A stretch of DNA of 64,000 nt, taken from contig NZ_CZJT01000111.1 in NCBI RefSeq assembly GCF_900010755.1, positions 1-64,000 on the forward strand, in the 5' to 3' direction. The translations under genes and the position numbers were made by a program. This DNA is from Paeniglutamicibacter antarcticus. GTDB taxonomy: Bacteria; Actinomycetota; Actinomycetes; Actinomycetales; Micrococcaceae. Within the stretch, counting starts at the first letter, position 1; each line of letters begins with the position of its first letter. Below the pieces are notes generated by a model. That model was not told the DNA's origin and did no database searches. It saw only the letters and a list, made by a program, of their open reading frames with translations. Of this stretch, positions 24,969 through 33,946 are shown in pieces.

Positions 24969-26711
24969 TTACGGCGCGATCCAGAAGGTGGTTTCCCCCG
25001 GGACCCGGGTGGGCCCGGTGGACTGTGCGACGGGCGCACCGCTGGAGAGCACGATCTTCGCCGGGTCGATGCCGGCCGGAAGTTCCTGCACCTCGGTGCC
25101 AAAGTTTGCCAACACGCCCCAGCCGTTGGGCCGGGTGTAGTGGGTCAGTGCCGCGCCGGGCTCGGAGAGCCAGCTCAGCGATTCACCGGTTTGCAGGGTG
25201 CGGCGCAGGGCCAGTGCCGCACGGTAGAACTCAAGGGTCGAACCCGGAACCCCGGCCTGGGCGGCCGCTGAGTGCTCGGCAAACCAAGCCGGTTGCGGTA
25301 GCCAGGGGGCGCCGCCAAAGCCGAAGCCCGCGCCCGTTGGATCCCACGGCAGTGGCACGCGGCAGCCGTCGCGGCCCTTGACCTTGTTGCCGGTGCGGAA
25401 CCAGGTGGGGTCCTGCAGCGAGCCTGCTGGCAGGTCGGCGACCTCAAACAGTCCAAGCTCCTCGCCCTGGTAAAGGTAGGCGGAGCCCGGCAGTCCGAGC
25501 ATGAAGGCGGTGGCTGCACGCGCCCGGCGCAATCCGCGCTCGGGGTCGACCGCCGGGGTGCTTCCGCCCGAGAGCAGCCAGGCTTCAAGCCCGGCCTGGT
25601 CGGTGCCGTCGGGCAACCCGTATCGCGAGGCGTGGCGAACCACGTCGTGGTTGGAAAATACCCAGGTGGAGGACGCGCCGGAGGCCTGCGCCTCGGCCAG
25701 GCATCGCGTCACGATGTCGCGGAACGCGGTGGCCTCGAAGGGCGCCTGCAGCAAATCGAAGTTGAACGCCTGGCCCAACCCGGTGGGTTGCGCATAGCGC
25801 AAGCGGCGGTGGGTGAAGGGCACCCAGGCCTCGGCGACGGCGGTGCGCGGGGGATCGTATTCGTTGAGCACCGAGCGCCAGCCCGCGTAGATCTCATGCA
25901 CCTCGTCGCGGTCAAAGAGCACATCGGTGCCGTCATCGACCAGGATTTCCAGCGACGGCTTGGAACGCAGCGGCAGGGACATGTCCTTGACCAGGGCGTG
26001 GGCGACGTCGATGCGGAAGCCATCGACGCCACGGTCCGACCAGAAGCGCAGCGTCGTGTGGAAGTCCTCGCGGACCTCCGGGTTGTCCCAGTTCAGATCC
26101 GGCTGTTCGGAGGCGAAGAGGTGCAGGTACCACTGGCCGGGCGCGCCGGCGTTGGGGCCCGCCGATTCGATGACGCGCGTCCATGCGGGGCCGCCAAAGT
26201 GCGATGGCCAGTCCGAGGGTGGCAATTCACCGTTCTCGCCGAGCCCGTCGAAGAAATGGTAGCGGGCGCGTTCGGGGGAGCCCGGTGCGGCGGCAAGGGC
26301 TGCGGTGAACCATGCGTGCCGGTTGGAGCTGTGGTTCGGCACCACATCGGCGATGACCTTAATGCCGGAGGCGTGCGTTGCGGTGACCATGGCATCGAAA
26401 TCCTCCAGCGTGCCCAAGCGCGGGTCCACATTGCGGTAGTCATCGACGTCGTAGCCGCCGTCGGCCAGTGCGGAGGGGTAGAAAGGGCTGAGCCAGACGG
26501 CGTCGATGCCCAGCTCCGTGAGATAGCCCATGCGGGAGGTCACGCCCGGCAGGTCGCCCAGTCCGTCGCCGTTGGCATCGGCGAAGCTGCGCGGGTAGAT
26601 CTGGTAGACCGCGGCCTGGCGCCACCATTGGGATTCGCTTGACTGGAGGGTTGGTGACTGGATTGCTGTCTGAGTTGTTGCTTCGGGTGCTGTCGAGATT
26701 GCAGGGTCCAT
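24969..26711 (-). CDS. Alpha-glucosidase (GH13, oligo-1,6-glucosidase/maltase type)
   Basis: A 580-residue GH13 enzyme. The N-terminal barrel opens with WWRQAAVYQIYPRSFADANG. Catalytic residues are visible: nucleophile Asp in GFRIDVAHAL, general acid Glu in AVAEAWV and transition-state Asp in FSNHDVVR. DVVPNHSS is conserved region I. No signal peptide is seen, so it is cytoplasmic and cleaves imported maltose or isomaltose-type oligosaccharides to glucose. A polar 25-residue N-terminal extension precedes the barrel. It is divergent from a ROK regulator, its likely controller. No sugar transporter is nearby. Confidence 0.92.
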   Translation of the reverse strand: MDPAISTAPEATTQTAIQSPTLQSSESQWWRQAAVYQIYPRSFADANGDGLGDLPGVTSRMGYLTELGIDAVWLSPFYPSALADGGYDVDDYRNVDPRLGTLEDFDAMVTATHASGIKVIADVVPNHSSNRHAWFTAALAAAPGSPERARYHFFDGLGENGELPPSDWPSHFGGPAWTRVIESAGPNAGAPGQWYLHLFASEQPDLNWDNPEVREDFHTTLRFWSDRGVDGFRIDVAHALVKDMSLPLRSKPSLEILVDDGTDVLFDRDEVHEIYAGWRSVLNEYDPPRTAVAEAWVPFTHRRLRYAQPTGLGQAFNFDLLQAPFEATAFRDIVTRCLAEAQASGASSTWVFSNHDVVRHASRYGLPDGTDQAGLEAWLLSGGSTPAVDPERGLRRARAATAFMLGLPGSAYLYQGEELGLFEVADLPAGSLQDPTWFRTGNKVKGRDGCRVPLPWDPTGAGFGFGGAPWLPQPAWFAEHSAAAQAGVPGSTLEFYRAALALRRTLQTGESLSWLSEPGAALTHYTRPNGWGVLANFGTEVQELPAGIDPAKIVLSSGAPVAQSTGPTRVPGETTFWIAP

Positions 26712-26765
26712 GGGTCGGGGGCGTCCTTTCGAGTTGCCGGAGAAAGACTCCGGTCGCGTTGATTA

Positions 26766-26795
26766 TTTTTACTCCGAAACTAATTGTGCTGTCAA
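26766..26795 (-). promoter_or_regulatory. Promoter of the alpha-glucosidase gene with possible ROK operator
   Basis: On the - strand a perfect TTGACA (26795-26790) is followed after 18 bases by TAAAAA (26771-26766). The spacer and -10 region contain TTAGTTTCGGAGTAAAAA, an imperfect dyad reminiscent of XylR/ROK operators (TTAGTTT...AAACTAA). Binding of a ROK protein here would block RNA polymerase directly. Confidence 0.6.
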
Positions 26796-26843
26796 GCGCT
26801 GGGAACGGGAATGTGCGGCCCTCCATGAAATAGGGTGGATGCC

Positions 26844-28025
26844 ATGACAAAGCAGGAAATTGACCCGGAAGCCGGGTTGCGGCTCAGCGCTCCGGAGCTG
26901 GAAGTTGCGCGGGCAATCCTGGTCCACGGGCCGGTTTCCCGTGCGGATTTGGCACAACGGCTGGGACTAAGTCCGGCAAGCCTCACGCGCCTGGGCAAGC
27001 CGTTGCTCGATGCCCGGGTGGTACTCGAACACGACCTGGTGCTCGATGGAAGCGTGGGTCGTCCGACCCGGCTGCTGGAGATCCGTGCCGACGCAGAGTT
27101 CTTTATCGGCATCAAGATCACCGGCACACAGGTCCAAGGCGTGCTCACCGACCTGCGGGCCACCGCACTGGATAGCGCGGTGCTGGAGTTGGCTTCGCAT
27201 GAACCAGCCGCCGTCATCAAAACTGTCGCCGAACTGATCGAGGTGTTGCGGGGGCGCGAAAACGGGGACACTCATCCCAAGGTGATCAGCGCGGTGGGCC
27301 TTTCGATCGGTGGAACCGTGACCGGGCACAGCCTGGTGGGCCGTGCCCCGTTCCTGGGGTGGCGGCAGGTGGACTTGGGGTCGCTGCTTGCCGAACGCAC
27401 GGGGTTGCCGGTGTCCGTGGAGAACGATGTGACGGCGCTTGTCGCCGCCGAGCTGTGGTTTGGCAGTGGGCGTGAGGCACCGAATTTTGCCGTGCTGACC
27501 ACCGGGGCCGGTGTCGGTTACGGTATTGCCGTCCACGGGAAGGTCATCAGCACCCCCGACAGCGGCCTGGGCCTTGGCGGGCATTTCCCGCTGGATCCCC
27601 AAGGTCCGCCGTGCGAAGCAGGGCACCGCGGATGCTCAACGGCAATGCTGGCCATGCCGAGCATTTGCGCCCAGGTCTCAACGGTGTTGGGCCGGGAGCT
27701 GGATTACGGCCAGGTGCTCGATTTGGGCCGCGTGGGCGAGCCTGCTGCCACCGCCGTTTTGCTGGCCTCGGCCGCGGCGCTTGGCAGGTTCATCGCCGCG
27801 ATCGCCAACCTCGCCATGGTCAATACCGTGGTCCTGGGCGGGGAAGGCATCGAACTGTATTCACTGTTCAAGGATCGCGTGCACGAGGCTGTTGTGGCCG
27901 ACCGCGATCCCGAGGCCGGGCAGGTTACCGTCAATATCATCGATCCGGGGTTCGACCAGTGGGCGCGCGGTGCCGCGGCCGTCGCCATCCAGGGGTATGC
28001 CTTTAGCCGGTCAGCCGCCCTATAA
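26844..28025 (+). CDS. ROK family transcriptional repressor
   Basis: An N-terminal winged helix-turn-helix (about residues 15-70; SRADLAQRLGLSPASLTRLG) is followed by a ROK sugar-kinase-like domain with ATP-type loop VGLSIGGTVTG, VENDVTALVAAELWFG and GAGVGYGIAVHGK. The ROK zinc motif is only partly kept (PCEAGHRGCS instead of CxCGxxGCxE), fitting a regulator rather than a kinase. The start ATG 26844 has GGGTGG upstream; GTG 26835 is an alternative. It is divergent from the alpha-glucosidase and so probably represses it until its sugar ligand is present. Confidence 0.9.
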   Translation: MTKQEIDPEAGLRLSAPELEVARAILVHGPVSRADLAQRLGLSPASLTRLGKPLLDARVVLEHDLVLDGSVGRPTRLLEIRADAEFFIGIKITGTQVQGVLTDLRATALDSAVLELASHEPAAVIKTVAELIEVLRGRENGDTHPKVISAVGLSIGGTVTGHSLVGRAPFLGWRQVDLGSLLAERTGLPVSVENDVTALVAAELWFGSGREAPNFAVLTTGAGVGYGIAVHGKVISTPDSGLGLGGHFPLDPQGPPCEAGHRGCSTAMLAMPSICAQVSTVLGRELDYGQVLDLGRVGEPAATAVLLASAAALGRFIAAIANLAMVNTVVLGGEGIELYSLFKDRVHEAVVADRDPEAGQVTVNIIDPGFDQWARGAAAVAIQGYAFSRSAAL

Positions 28026-28393
28026 TGCGTTTCATGGGTGGCTTTCGCATGATGCGCGCGTATGACGAACCGGACGGAGGGTTCCGGGTGCTGGTTGACA
28101 GGCTCTGGCCGCGCGGACTGTCCAAGGAACGAGCACAGCTGGATGACTGGGCCAAGGATGCGGCCCCGTCACCGGAACTGCGCGTTGCCTTCAACCACCA
28201 AGCGGAACGGTTCGAGGAATTCCGCGAGCACTATCTACACGAGTTGGAGACCGGAGCAGCATCGGCCGGTGCCCAACGCCTGCTGGCATTGGGCACCGAG
28301 CACCCGGATATGGTGCTGCTCTTCGCCGCCAAGGACCAGGACCACAACCACGCCAGAGTGCTGCTTGAATTTCTCACAGGACATCGGGGCTAG
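28025..28393 (+). CDS. DUF488 family protein (YeaO-like)
   Basis: A small protein of about 120 residues with the DUF488 hallmark RVLVDRLWPRGLSKERAQLD and a later LLFAAKDQDHNHARVLLEFL. Function in the family is not established. Its ATG overlaps the ROK stop codon by one base (TAATG), so it is translationally coupled to the regulator. Alternative in-frame ATGs lie at 28034 and 28049. Confidence 0.88.
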   Translation: MRFMGGFRMMRAYDEPDGGFRVLVDRLWPRGLSKERAQLDDWAKDAAPSPELRVAFNHQAERFEEFREHYLHELETGAASAGAQRLLALGTEHPDMVLLFAAKDQDHNHARVLLEFLTGHRG

Positions 28394-28396
28394 GAA

Positions 28397-28621
28397 TCAG
28401 TCCGCTGCCGTTGCCGGGCTGTGACGGTTACCTGGGGCAGCCCCTTCCACGAGGCCGGCCAAGGCCAGTAGGCCCCGGTCCCGGTGGGCCGGGCCCTGAA
28501 GAGTGATCCCAGCGGGCCGGCGGGCCCCTCCGGAACTTCCGGTGCTCAGGCCCGCGGGACGTGTCACCGACGGCGTGCCCAGCACGTTGGCATCGGCACA
28601 CTCATTGGGTGGTTGCCAGCC
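28397..28621 (-). pseudogene. C-terminal remnant of an amidase-signature enzyme
   Basis: A leftward frame of about 74 residues reads ANVLGTPSVTRPAGLS, then PAGITLQGPAHRDRGLLALA. This matches the end of amidase-family enzymes (ANLAGLPAxSVPxGL ... PxGxQLxGPxxxDxxLLxLA). A stop codon at about 28622-28624 interrupts the frame upstream, and no catalytic Ser-cisSer-Lys region exists nearby. It is a relic of a deleted gene, in a 443-base stretch otherwise free of genes. Confidence 0.65.
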
Positions 28622-28772
28622 TTAGCATGAGCCTATGCGGGAGTCCCGCCACCTGCCATCAGTATGTTTTGGGGGCTTGAGGTGCCGGCAGGGACCCCGA
28701 TGCCGCAGAACAAACCCCCGGGAAGGCTGCAGGTGGCCATGGATACACGGCGGCCTTCCTGGTTCGGTAGGC

Positions 28773-28800
28773 CTTTGACGCCGGGACAAGGGCGTCAAAG
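28773..28800. terminator. Hairpin upstream of the SDR gene
   Basis: A 10-bp perfect stem (28773-28782 with 28791-28800) lies just before the promoter of the next gene. It may insulate that gene from upstream reading; there is no T run. Confidence 0.4.
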
Positions 28801-28824
28801 TCTGCCACGCACGTCGGCACTGGC

Positions 28825-28830
28825 TAGAAT
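28825..28830 (+). promoter_or_regulatory. -10 box TAGAAT of the SDR gene, leaderless arrangement
   Basis: TAGAAT ends six bases before ATG 28837 and no Shine-Dalgarno sequence is present, implying a leaderless transcript. Confidence 0.55.
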
Positions 28831-28836
28831 TTGAGC

Positions 28837-29598
28837 ATGTCATCACAGAACTCGCATGCAGCAGTAGTCACGGGCGCTTCAACCGGAATCGGAGAGGCCA
28901 CGGTGCGTGCGTTGTGCGTTGCTGGCTGGAAGGTCTTCGCCGTGGCACGCCGTGCCGATCGCTTGGCAGTGCTTGCCACGGAAACCGGCGCCATTCCAGT
29001 CACAGTGGACGTGACCGACGACGAGGCGGTGGCCGGGCTGCTGGCTGAGGTTGTTGCCGGCGGCGGCATCGACACCCTGATCAACATTGCCGGCGGCGCA
29101 CGCGGCGCCGACTTCGTGGGAGCAGCCAAAAACGAGGACTGGGACTTCATGCTCCAGGTCAACGTCATGGGCACCATGAAGCTGACCCGCGCCTTCCTGC
29201 CAATGCTGCGCGCCAACGGCGAGGGCACGGTGCTGAACCTGACCTCCACCGCAGCACAGGTCAGCTACGAGGGCGGTGGCGGATACAACGCTGCCAAGGC
29301 AGCCCAACGAGCGCTGACCAAGGCGCTGCGTTTGGAGGAAGCCGAGCACAATGTGCGCGTCATCGAGGTGCTGCCGGGTCTGGTGCACACCGAAGAATTC
29401 TCCTTGCTGCGGTTCGGCGGGAATGCCGAGGCCGCGGACGCCATCTACAAGGGCGTGGAAAAGCCGCTGGTTGCCTCAGATGTCGCCGAGGTCATCGCCT
29501 ACTCGGTGAACCTGCCGCACCACATCAACCTCGACGAGATTGTGATTCGCCCGGTGGCGCAGGCCGCCGCGCACAAGCTCATCCGCAAAACCAGCTAG
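28837..29598 (+). CDS. Short-chain dehydrogenase/reductase
   Basis: A classical SDR of about 253 residues. The cofactor motif TGASTGIGEA lies near residue 12, NIAG near residue 85 (NNAG variant), and the catalytic Ser-Tyr-Lys appear in LNLTSTAAQVSYEGGGGYNAAKAA (Ser about 138, Tyr about 152, Lys about 156). A PGLVHTEEF motif follows. An Arg after the first strand (VARRADRL) suggests NADP preference. It resembles YdfG-type serine/3-hydroxyacid dehydrogenases; the substrate is unknown. It is expressed from a leaderless promoter. Confidence 0.9.
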   Translation: MSSQNSHAAVVTGASTGIGEATVRALCVAGWKVFAVARRADRLAVLATETGAIPVTVDVTDDEAVAGLLAEVVAGGGIDTLINIAGGARGADFVGAAKNEDWDFMLQVNVMGTMKLTRAFLPMLRANGEGTVLNLTSTAAQVSYEGGGGYNAAKAAQRALTKALRLEEAEHNVRVIEVLPGLVHTEEFSLLRFGGNAEAADAIYKGVEKPLVASDVAEVIAYSVNLPHHINLDEIVIRPVAQAAAHKLIRKTS

Positions 29599-29679
29599 CA
29601 AACCAGCTAGCCGGCAAGCTGGCGCATCAGGCCAACCGGAACTTTAGATCACAAACCCGATGGGGGAATCATCAGCAAC

Positions 29680-31455
29680 GTGGGGCTTTTCAAACGCGGC
29701 ACCGGCTATTATCGTGCTCACCTGGTCAATCTGGTGTGTGCCCTGGCCTTGGCCTCGTTGGCGCTGACCCCGTCATTGGTGCCCCGGCCCACCGTGTTCC
29801 AAGGGTTCCTGGCCGGGCTGTGGTTCATGGTCGGCTTCCAGCTCGGTTTCGCCGTGCGAGCGCTGGGCCGGGTGCTGAGCCGAAAGTTCCGCCAAGGGAC
29901 TGCCGAACCGGAAACCGTTGAAGCATTGCCGGAGGGCACGACGCAGGCCGGGACGGAGCGGTACGGGAAAACGCCACCGGCCAAGAATTCACGTGCCAAA
30001 GTGCTGCTTCCGGCCGTCGTGGGCCTTGGCCTTATCGCGTATGTGATCGGCTATGGGGCGCTGGTTGTTGCCTGGCAAAACAGGGTCCGCGAACTGGTGG
30101 AAATGCCGGCGGTCGACGGTGCCGGACACCGGGGTTTCCTGCTGATCATGTTTGCCACCATGGCGGTGTTCTACGGGATCGCGCGCGGAATTTCCGCGCT
30201 GCGGGGCATGGTGGCCAGGTGGGTTGCCCGGCGGGGCGCATCCGCTGGTGCGGTGCGCTGGGCATCACGGGGCACCGGCGTTGCCTCGGTGGTGCTCCTG
30301 CTCGGTGGACTCGTCGGTGGCGGGTTGGCCGCGGTGGAAAACATTTACGCGGACCGCGATGCACAAACGCTTGCCGGCAGTGTGCAGCCACAGGGCAGCA
30401 CCAGATCCGGGTCGGCCGAATCGGTCACTGCATGGGACGGGCTTGGCCGGCAGGGTCGTGCCTTTGCCGGAGGTGGACCGAGCGCCAGCCACATCGGCAC
30501 CGTCACCGGAGCCGCAGCCAAGGAACCGATCCGCGTCTATGCGGGACTCTCCCAAGGGGACGACGTCCAAGCGCGCGCCAAGCTGGTGGTCGAGGAACTT
30601 GAGCGCACCGGTGGATTCGATCGGGAGGTGTTGCTGGTTGCCACGCCGACAGGATCCGGCTGGCTTGAGCCCCAAGCCATCGCATCGCTTGAGTACCTCT
30701 ATGGCGGCAACACCGCGACTGCCTCGATGCAGTACTCCTTCGAACCGAGCTGGGTGTCCTTCCTGTTCGACCCGGAGCTGGCAGCCACTTCAAGCCGGGC
30801 CCTTTTTGAGAATGTTTATGCGCGCTGGCTGGAGTTGCCTGCCGATCACCGTCCACGTCTTGCAGTCTATGGGCTGAGTCTGGGCGCACAGGGCATGCAG
30901 GGCAGCTTCGAAAACCTTGATGACCTGCTGGCACACACCGATGCCGCACTGTTCACCGGCCCGCCGGCCAACTCCCAGCCGTGGCGCTCGTTGCAGGCGG
31001 AGCGTGATGCGGGAAGCCCCATCTGGCAGCCGGTCTACCAAGGCGGCAAGGAAGTACGCTGGCAATCCAAACCCGGGGATTTCGTGAAGTTGGGCGGCGA
31101 ATGGCAGCAACCGCGGGTCGGCTACCTACAACACGCAACCGACCCGATCACCTGGCTAGACCCCGCGGTGATATACCAGCGCCCCGAGTGGTTGGCCGGT
31201 CCTGCTGAGTCCGGCGGGCGCGGGGCCGATGTGAGTGATTCGATGCGGTGGATCCCCGGTGTCACCTTCTTGCATCTGGTCACCGACATGCTCGTCAGCG
31301 AGGCCGTTCCGCCGAGCCACGGCCACAACTTCGGTGATGTTGCGCTCGATGGGTGGGCGCAGGTGCTGCCGGGCCACGGCCGCAGCGAGGCGCAGCTGGC
31401 CTCGATCCAGTCGGTCATTGCGCAGATAGATACGCACGACCCGATCTGGGAGTAG
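29680..31455 (+). CDS. Membrane-anchored alpha/beta hydrolase (Abhydrolase_9 family)
   Basis: A 591-residue protein in two parts. The N-terminal half (about residues 1-225) has four to five membrane helices (VCALALASLALTPSLVPRPT, VVGLGLIAYVIGYGALVV, FLLIMFATMAVFYGIA and others). The C-terminal half is an extracytoplasmic-type alpha/beta hydrolase with nucleophile elbow YGLSLGAQG near residue 398 and a late His in the HGRSE or SHGHN regions. This architecture is common in actinobacteria, with no defined substrate. The start GTG 29680 lacks a well-spaced Shine-Dalgarno site. Confidence 0.85.
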   Translation: MGLFKRGTGYYRAHLVNLVCALALASLALTPSLVPRPTVFQGFLAGLWFMVGFQLGFAVRALGRVLSRKFRQGTAEPETVEALPEGTTQAGTERYGKTPPAKNSRAKVLLPAVVGLGLIAYVIGYGALVVAWQNRVRELVEMPAVDGAGHRGFLLIMFATMAVFYGIARGISALRGMVARWVARRGASAGAVRWASRGTGVASVVLLLGGLVGGGLAAVENIYADRDAQTLAGSVQPQGSTRSGSAESVTAWDGLGRQGRAFAGGGPSASHIGTVTGAAAKEPIRVYAGLSQGDDVQARAKLVVEELERTGGFDREVLLVATPTGSGWLEPQAIASLEYLYGGNTATASMQYSFEPSWVSFLFDPELAATSSRALFENVYARWLELPADHRPRLAVYGLSLGAQGMQGSFENLDDLLAHTDAALFTGPPANSQPWRSLQAERDAGSPIWQPVYQGGKEVRWQSKPGDFVKLGGEWQQPRVGYLQHATDPITWLDPAVIYQRPEWLAGPAESGGRGADVSDSMRWIPGVTFLHLVTDMLVSEAVPPSHGHNFGDVALDGWAQVLPGHGRSEAQLASIQSVIAQIDTHDPIWE

Positions 31456-31554
31456 TCGGATACGACTTCTGACCTGCCCGCTAATATTCAATCCGGTGTA
31501 GCTATGCCATAGAGTTGATGGTTCTCAGTCACTACAACGTCTTATGGGGGAAAC

Positions 31555-31929
31555 ATGAGCATGGAAATGAACGGAAACAACTATCCGCCGATGTCGGGAG
31601 CGCCGATGGGGAGCCTGCCACCGGGCACCGCTGTGTTTCAGTTCCGCGGCCGTGCCGCAACGTGGTTCGGAACCCAGATCCTAGGTGTGCTGATCACCTT
31701 GGTTACATTGGGGATCTGTTACCCATTTGCGGTAGTGCTGGTTGAGCGCTGGCGCGCGAAGAACACATTCCTGATGGGTCGACCAATGCAATTTGTTGGA
31801 ACCGGGTGGGGCATCTTCGGGCTTTGGATCAAGTGGTTCTTGCTGTGCATCATCACGCTGGGAATCTACTCATTCTGGGTGTACCCGCGGCTCTCGGCCT
31901 GGAAGATTGAGAACACCGTACTGAACTAA
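31555..31929 (+). CDS. DUF898 family membrane protein (YjgN-like, short form)
   Basis: A 124-residue protein with a Pro/Gly-rich polar N-terminus (about 25 residues) and two hydrophobic hairpins (TQILGVLITLVTLGICYPFA and WIKWFLLCIITLGIYSFWVY). The repeated TLGIxYPFxxV and TLGIYSFWVYPRL halves match the DUF898 pattern. Function is unknown. GGGGG lies four bases before ATG 31555. Confidence 0.8.
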   Translation: MSMEMNGNNYPPMSGAPMGSLPPGTAVFQFRGRAATWFGTQILGVLITLVTLGICYPFAVVLVERWRAKNTFLMGRPMQFVGTGWGIFGLWIKWFLLCIITLGIYSFWVYPRLSAWKIENTVLN

Positions 31930-31971
31930 CCTGCAGGTAAGTGGGCGGGATATCACCTAGAAACACTAAGA

Positions 31972-32021
31972 GTGCCCGGTCCGGATCTGTTCTTCAAAAA
32001 CAGGTTCGCACCGGGCATTCT
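31972..32021. terminator. Terminator between DUF898 gene and HNH gene
   Basis: An imperfect hairpin whose outer arms GCCCGGT and ACCGGGC and inner arms around a CTTCAAA loop pair with G-T wobbles, followed by ATTCTT. It sits between convergent genes. Confidence 0.6.
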
Positions 32022-32111
32022 TGTATCCAATCGTGTAACACCGCCCGCTGGTGTGCCGGCGCGCGAGGGCATACCAGCAGGGGAAGTAGTGGGTGTTCAT
32101 GCGCTCGACGT

Positions 32112-33932
32112 TCAGGCTGCCAGGGGTTGTGCGCTGGGGTGGAAGATCCAGTTGCGGCGTGGGATCTGATGTGGGTCCACCGATTTGGGTTGGATCACGT
32201 GTGGCAGCCCCTTGATCATCACGATGCGGAAGTGCCCTGCATGGTAAGCGGTATGGCAACGAACGCAGAGCAGGCAGCCGCATGACACATCGGTTTTGCC
32301 GCCGGCGCTCCATTCATCAAGATGGTGCGCCTCTGTCCGGTTCACAGTCATCGAACACCCGGGATTACAACAGCCCTTGTCCCGCACGGCGATGGCACGT
32401 CGTTGGGCTCGGTTGAAATACCGTCTACTTCGACCCAGTTCCAGGGGGACGCCATCGCCGTTCAGGATCGCGGGGATGATTCCAGCGTTGCAGGCGATGC
32501 GCCGGCACGCGGCGGCCGAGAGGTCTTGGCCGTGATCGGTGAATCCAGCCTGCTCCAATTCGCCCTTGAGGGTCTGATAGTCAAGGGTGACCACGAGGTT
32601 GAATTGCGGATTCATCGGTGACTGTTCACCGGGGTCCTCGTTGCGGGGTGTGCCGTGGTCTTTGCCGGTGGTGAGGATGCGGATCGAATCCATGAGCAAC
32701 TGGTGCAGGTGGGCTGCGCGTTGCCGGACGTGGGCCTGGGCAGGTGTTTCCCCGGGCAAAAGCTCGAAACCAGGGTCCAACAGGTTGTTTGTGTCCGCGT
32801 CGGTGGCGGTGAAGGGATCTCCGAATCCAGGGACCGGGCGCTGGTCCATCGGGGTGTTGGGGTCGATGGCCCATTCGGGGATGGGCAGCGGCGGGGTGCT
32901 TGATGAACCGGATTCAATGGATGGCTCATGCGCCGTGCTCGAGTCGGTCGTGTTCGCCGGGTCGTTCTTGCTGCGGAACCTGGTTCTGGCCACGTTTTTG
33001 GCCCGGGTATTGGCGGCGTTGATGGTTCGGGTGTTGCCCAGGATGTCGGCGGCCGTGCTCAGCAGTTCGTGGCCCTCGGCATTGGTGATGACCTTGTACT
33101 CGTAGCCTTTGCGGGTGTGGCCTTGGTAGTAGACCCCGGCGAAGGGGGCTTCTTGTTCTTCGCGTTGTTCCACCGCGGCGGCGTTGAGGCGTTTGGCTTG
33201 GTCCTTGAGGAGTTTTCCGGTGCCGTCGGCGTTTCGGGTGCTCGCAGCGGATGCAAGTTCGGCCTCGAATTCCCGGGCAGTCGACTCCGGGTCCGGATGC
33301 TGGTTAATCACCGGGCGCATGCCCTCCAGACCCTTGGCCAGGCTCGCAAGGGTTCGCGGGTCGGCGGTCCCTTCCTCGAGGAGCTTGCCCAGTTGCGGGA
33401 ATTTTGGCGGGACGGGTCGGCCGTTGAACCCCGTATGGGGCAGGAGATTCGCTGCGGAATCGACGCGGTGTGCGGCCTGGAAGTAGGTGAGGTTTTGTTG
33501 GGTTTTGAGGAACTCGGCCTCATCCCGGTAGAGGGGTTTGCGGTTTGATGCGTTGGTGGCATCGGCGGGAAGGGAGAGTTCGCCGGTGATGAATTCCGTC
33601 GGGTCGGTGAGGATGCTGTTGAGCTCGGCCAGGGGTGTTTCGGTGATGGTGTGCAATTGCGCGTCGGTGGCCCGGGAAGCTGCGAGGAATTGCCCGTAGC
33701 CGCTGATCCGGTAGAGGTCTTCGGTCAGCGAGATAAATGCTGCGGCGCGGACCTGCGAGGAGCCGACGGATCGGGCAACGCGGTCCAGGAGCTCCTTGAA
33801 GATCGGTTTGAGGACGGCGAGCAGGCGCAGTGCCTCCTCGGCGGGACCCTGGTGCTGCTGGGTGCCGAGGGTTGCGGTCATGGCGGCCATGACGCTGCGG
33901 GTGAGTTCCTGCTCGGTGGTCATGGGATCCAT
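32112..33932 (-). CDS. DUF222/13E12-type HNH endonuclease domain protein
   Basis: A 606-residue protein of the actinobacterial 13E12-repeat family. The long helical DUF222 region (about residues 30-330) is followed by a disordered Pro/Ser-rich linker, a second conserved block (NLVVTLDYQTLKGELEQAGF; SAAACRRIACNAGIIPAILN) and a C-terminal HNH nuclease (GCCNPGCSMTVNRTEAHHLD with the HH pair and CxxC-type cysteines; CGCLLCVRCHTAYHAGHF). These multicopy genes behave as repetitive families; the biological target is unknown. It ends the leftward pair with the EEP gene, 14 bases apart. Confidence 0.88.
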   Translation of the reverse strand: MDPMTTEQELTRSVMAAMTATLGTQQHQGPAEEALRLLAVLKPIFKELLDRVARSVGSSQVRAAAFISLTEDLYRISGYGQFLAASRATDAQLHTITETPLAELNSILTDPTEFITGELSLPADATNASNRKPLYRDEAEFLKTQQNLTYFQAAHRVDSAANLLPHTGFNGRPVPPKFPQLGKLLEEGTADPRTLASLAKGLEGMRPVINQHPDPESTAREFEAELASAASTRNADGTGKLLKDQAKRLNAAAVEQREEQEAPFAGVYYQGHTRKGYEYKVITNAEGHELLSTAADILGNTRTINAANTRAKNVARTRFRSKNDPANTTDSSTAHEPSIESGSSSTPPLPIPEWAIDPNTPMDQRPVPGFGDPFTATDADTNNLLDPGFELLPGETPAQAHVRQRAAHLHQLLMDSIRILTTGKDHGTPRNEDPGEQSPMNPQFNLVVTLDYQTLKGELEQAGFTDHGQDLSAAACRRIACNAGIIPAILNGDGVPLELGRSRRYFNRAQRRAIAVRDKGCCNPGCSMTVNRTEAHHLDEWSAGGKTDVSCGCLLCVRCHTAYHAGHFRIVMIKGLPHVIQPKSVDPHQIPRRNWIFHPSAQPLAA

Positions 33933-33946
33933 GATGGCTGAAACTG

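Noticed and set aside
32112-33932. HNH/DUF222 gene as a mobile element or intron
   Set aside because: No terminal repeats, target duplications, transposase or integrase are present. The family is a common multicopy actinobacterial gene, so it is listed only as a CDS.
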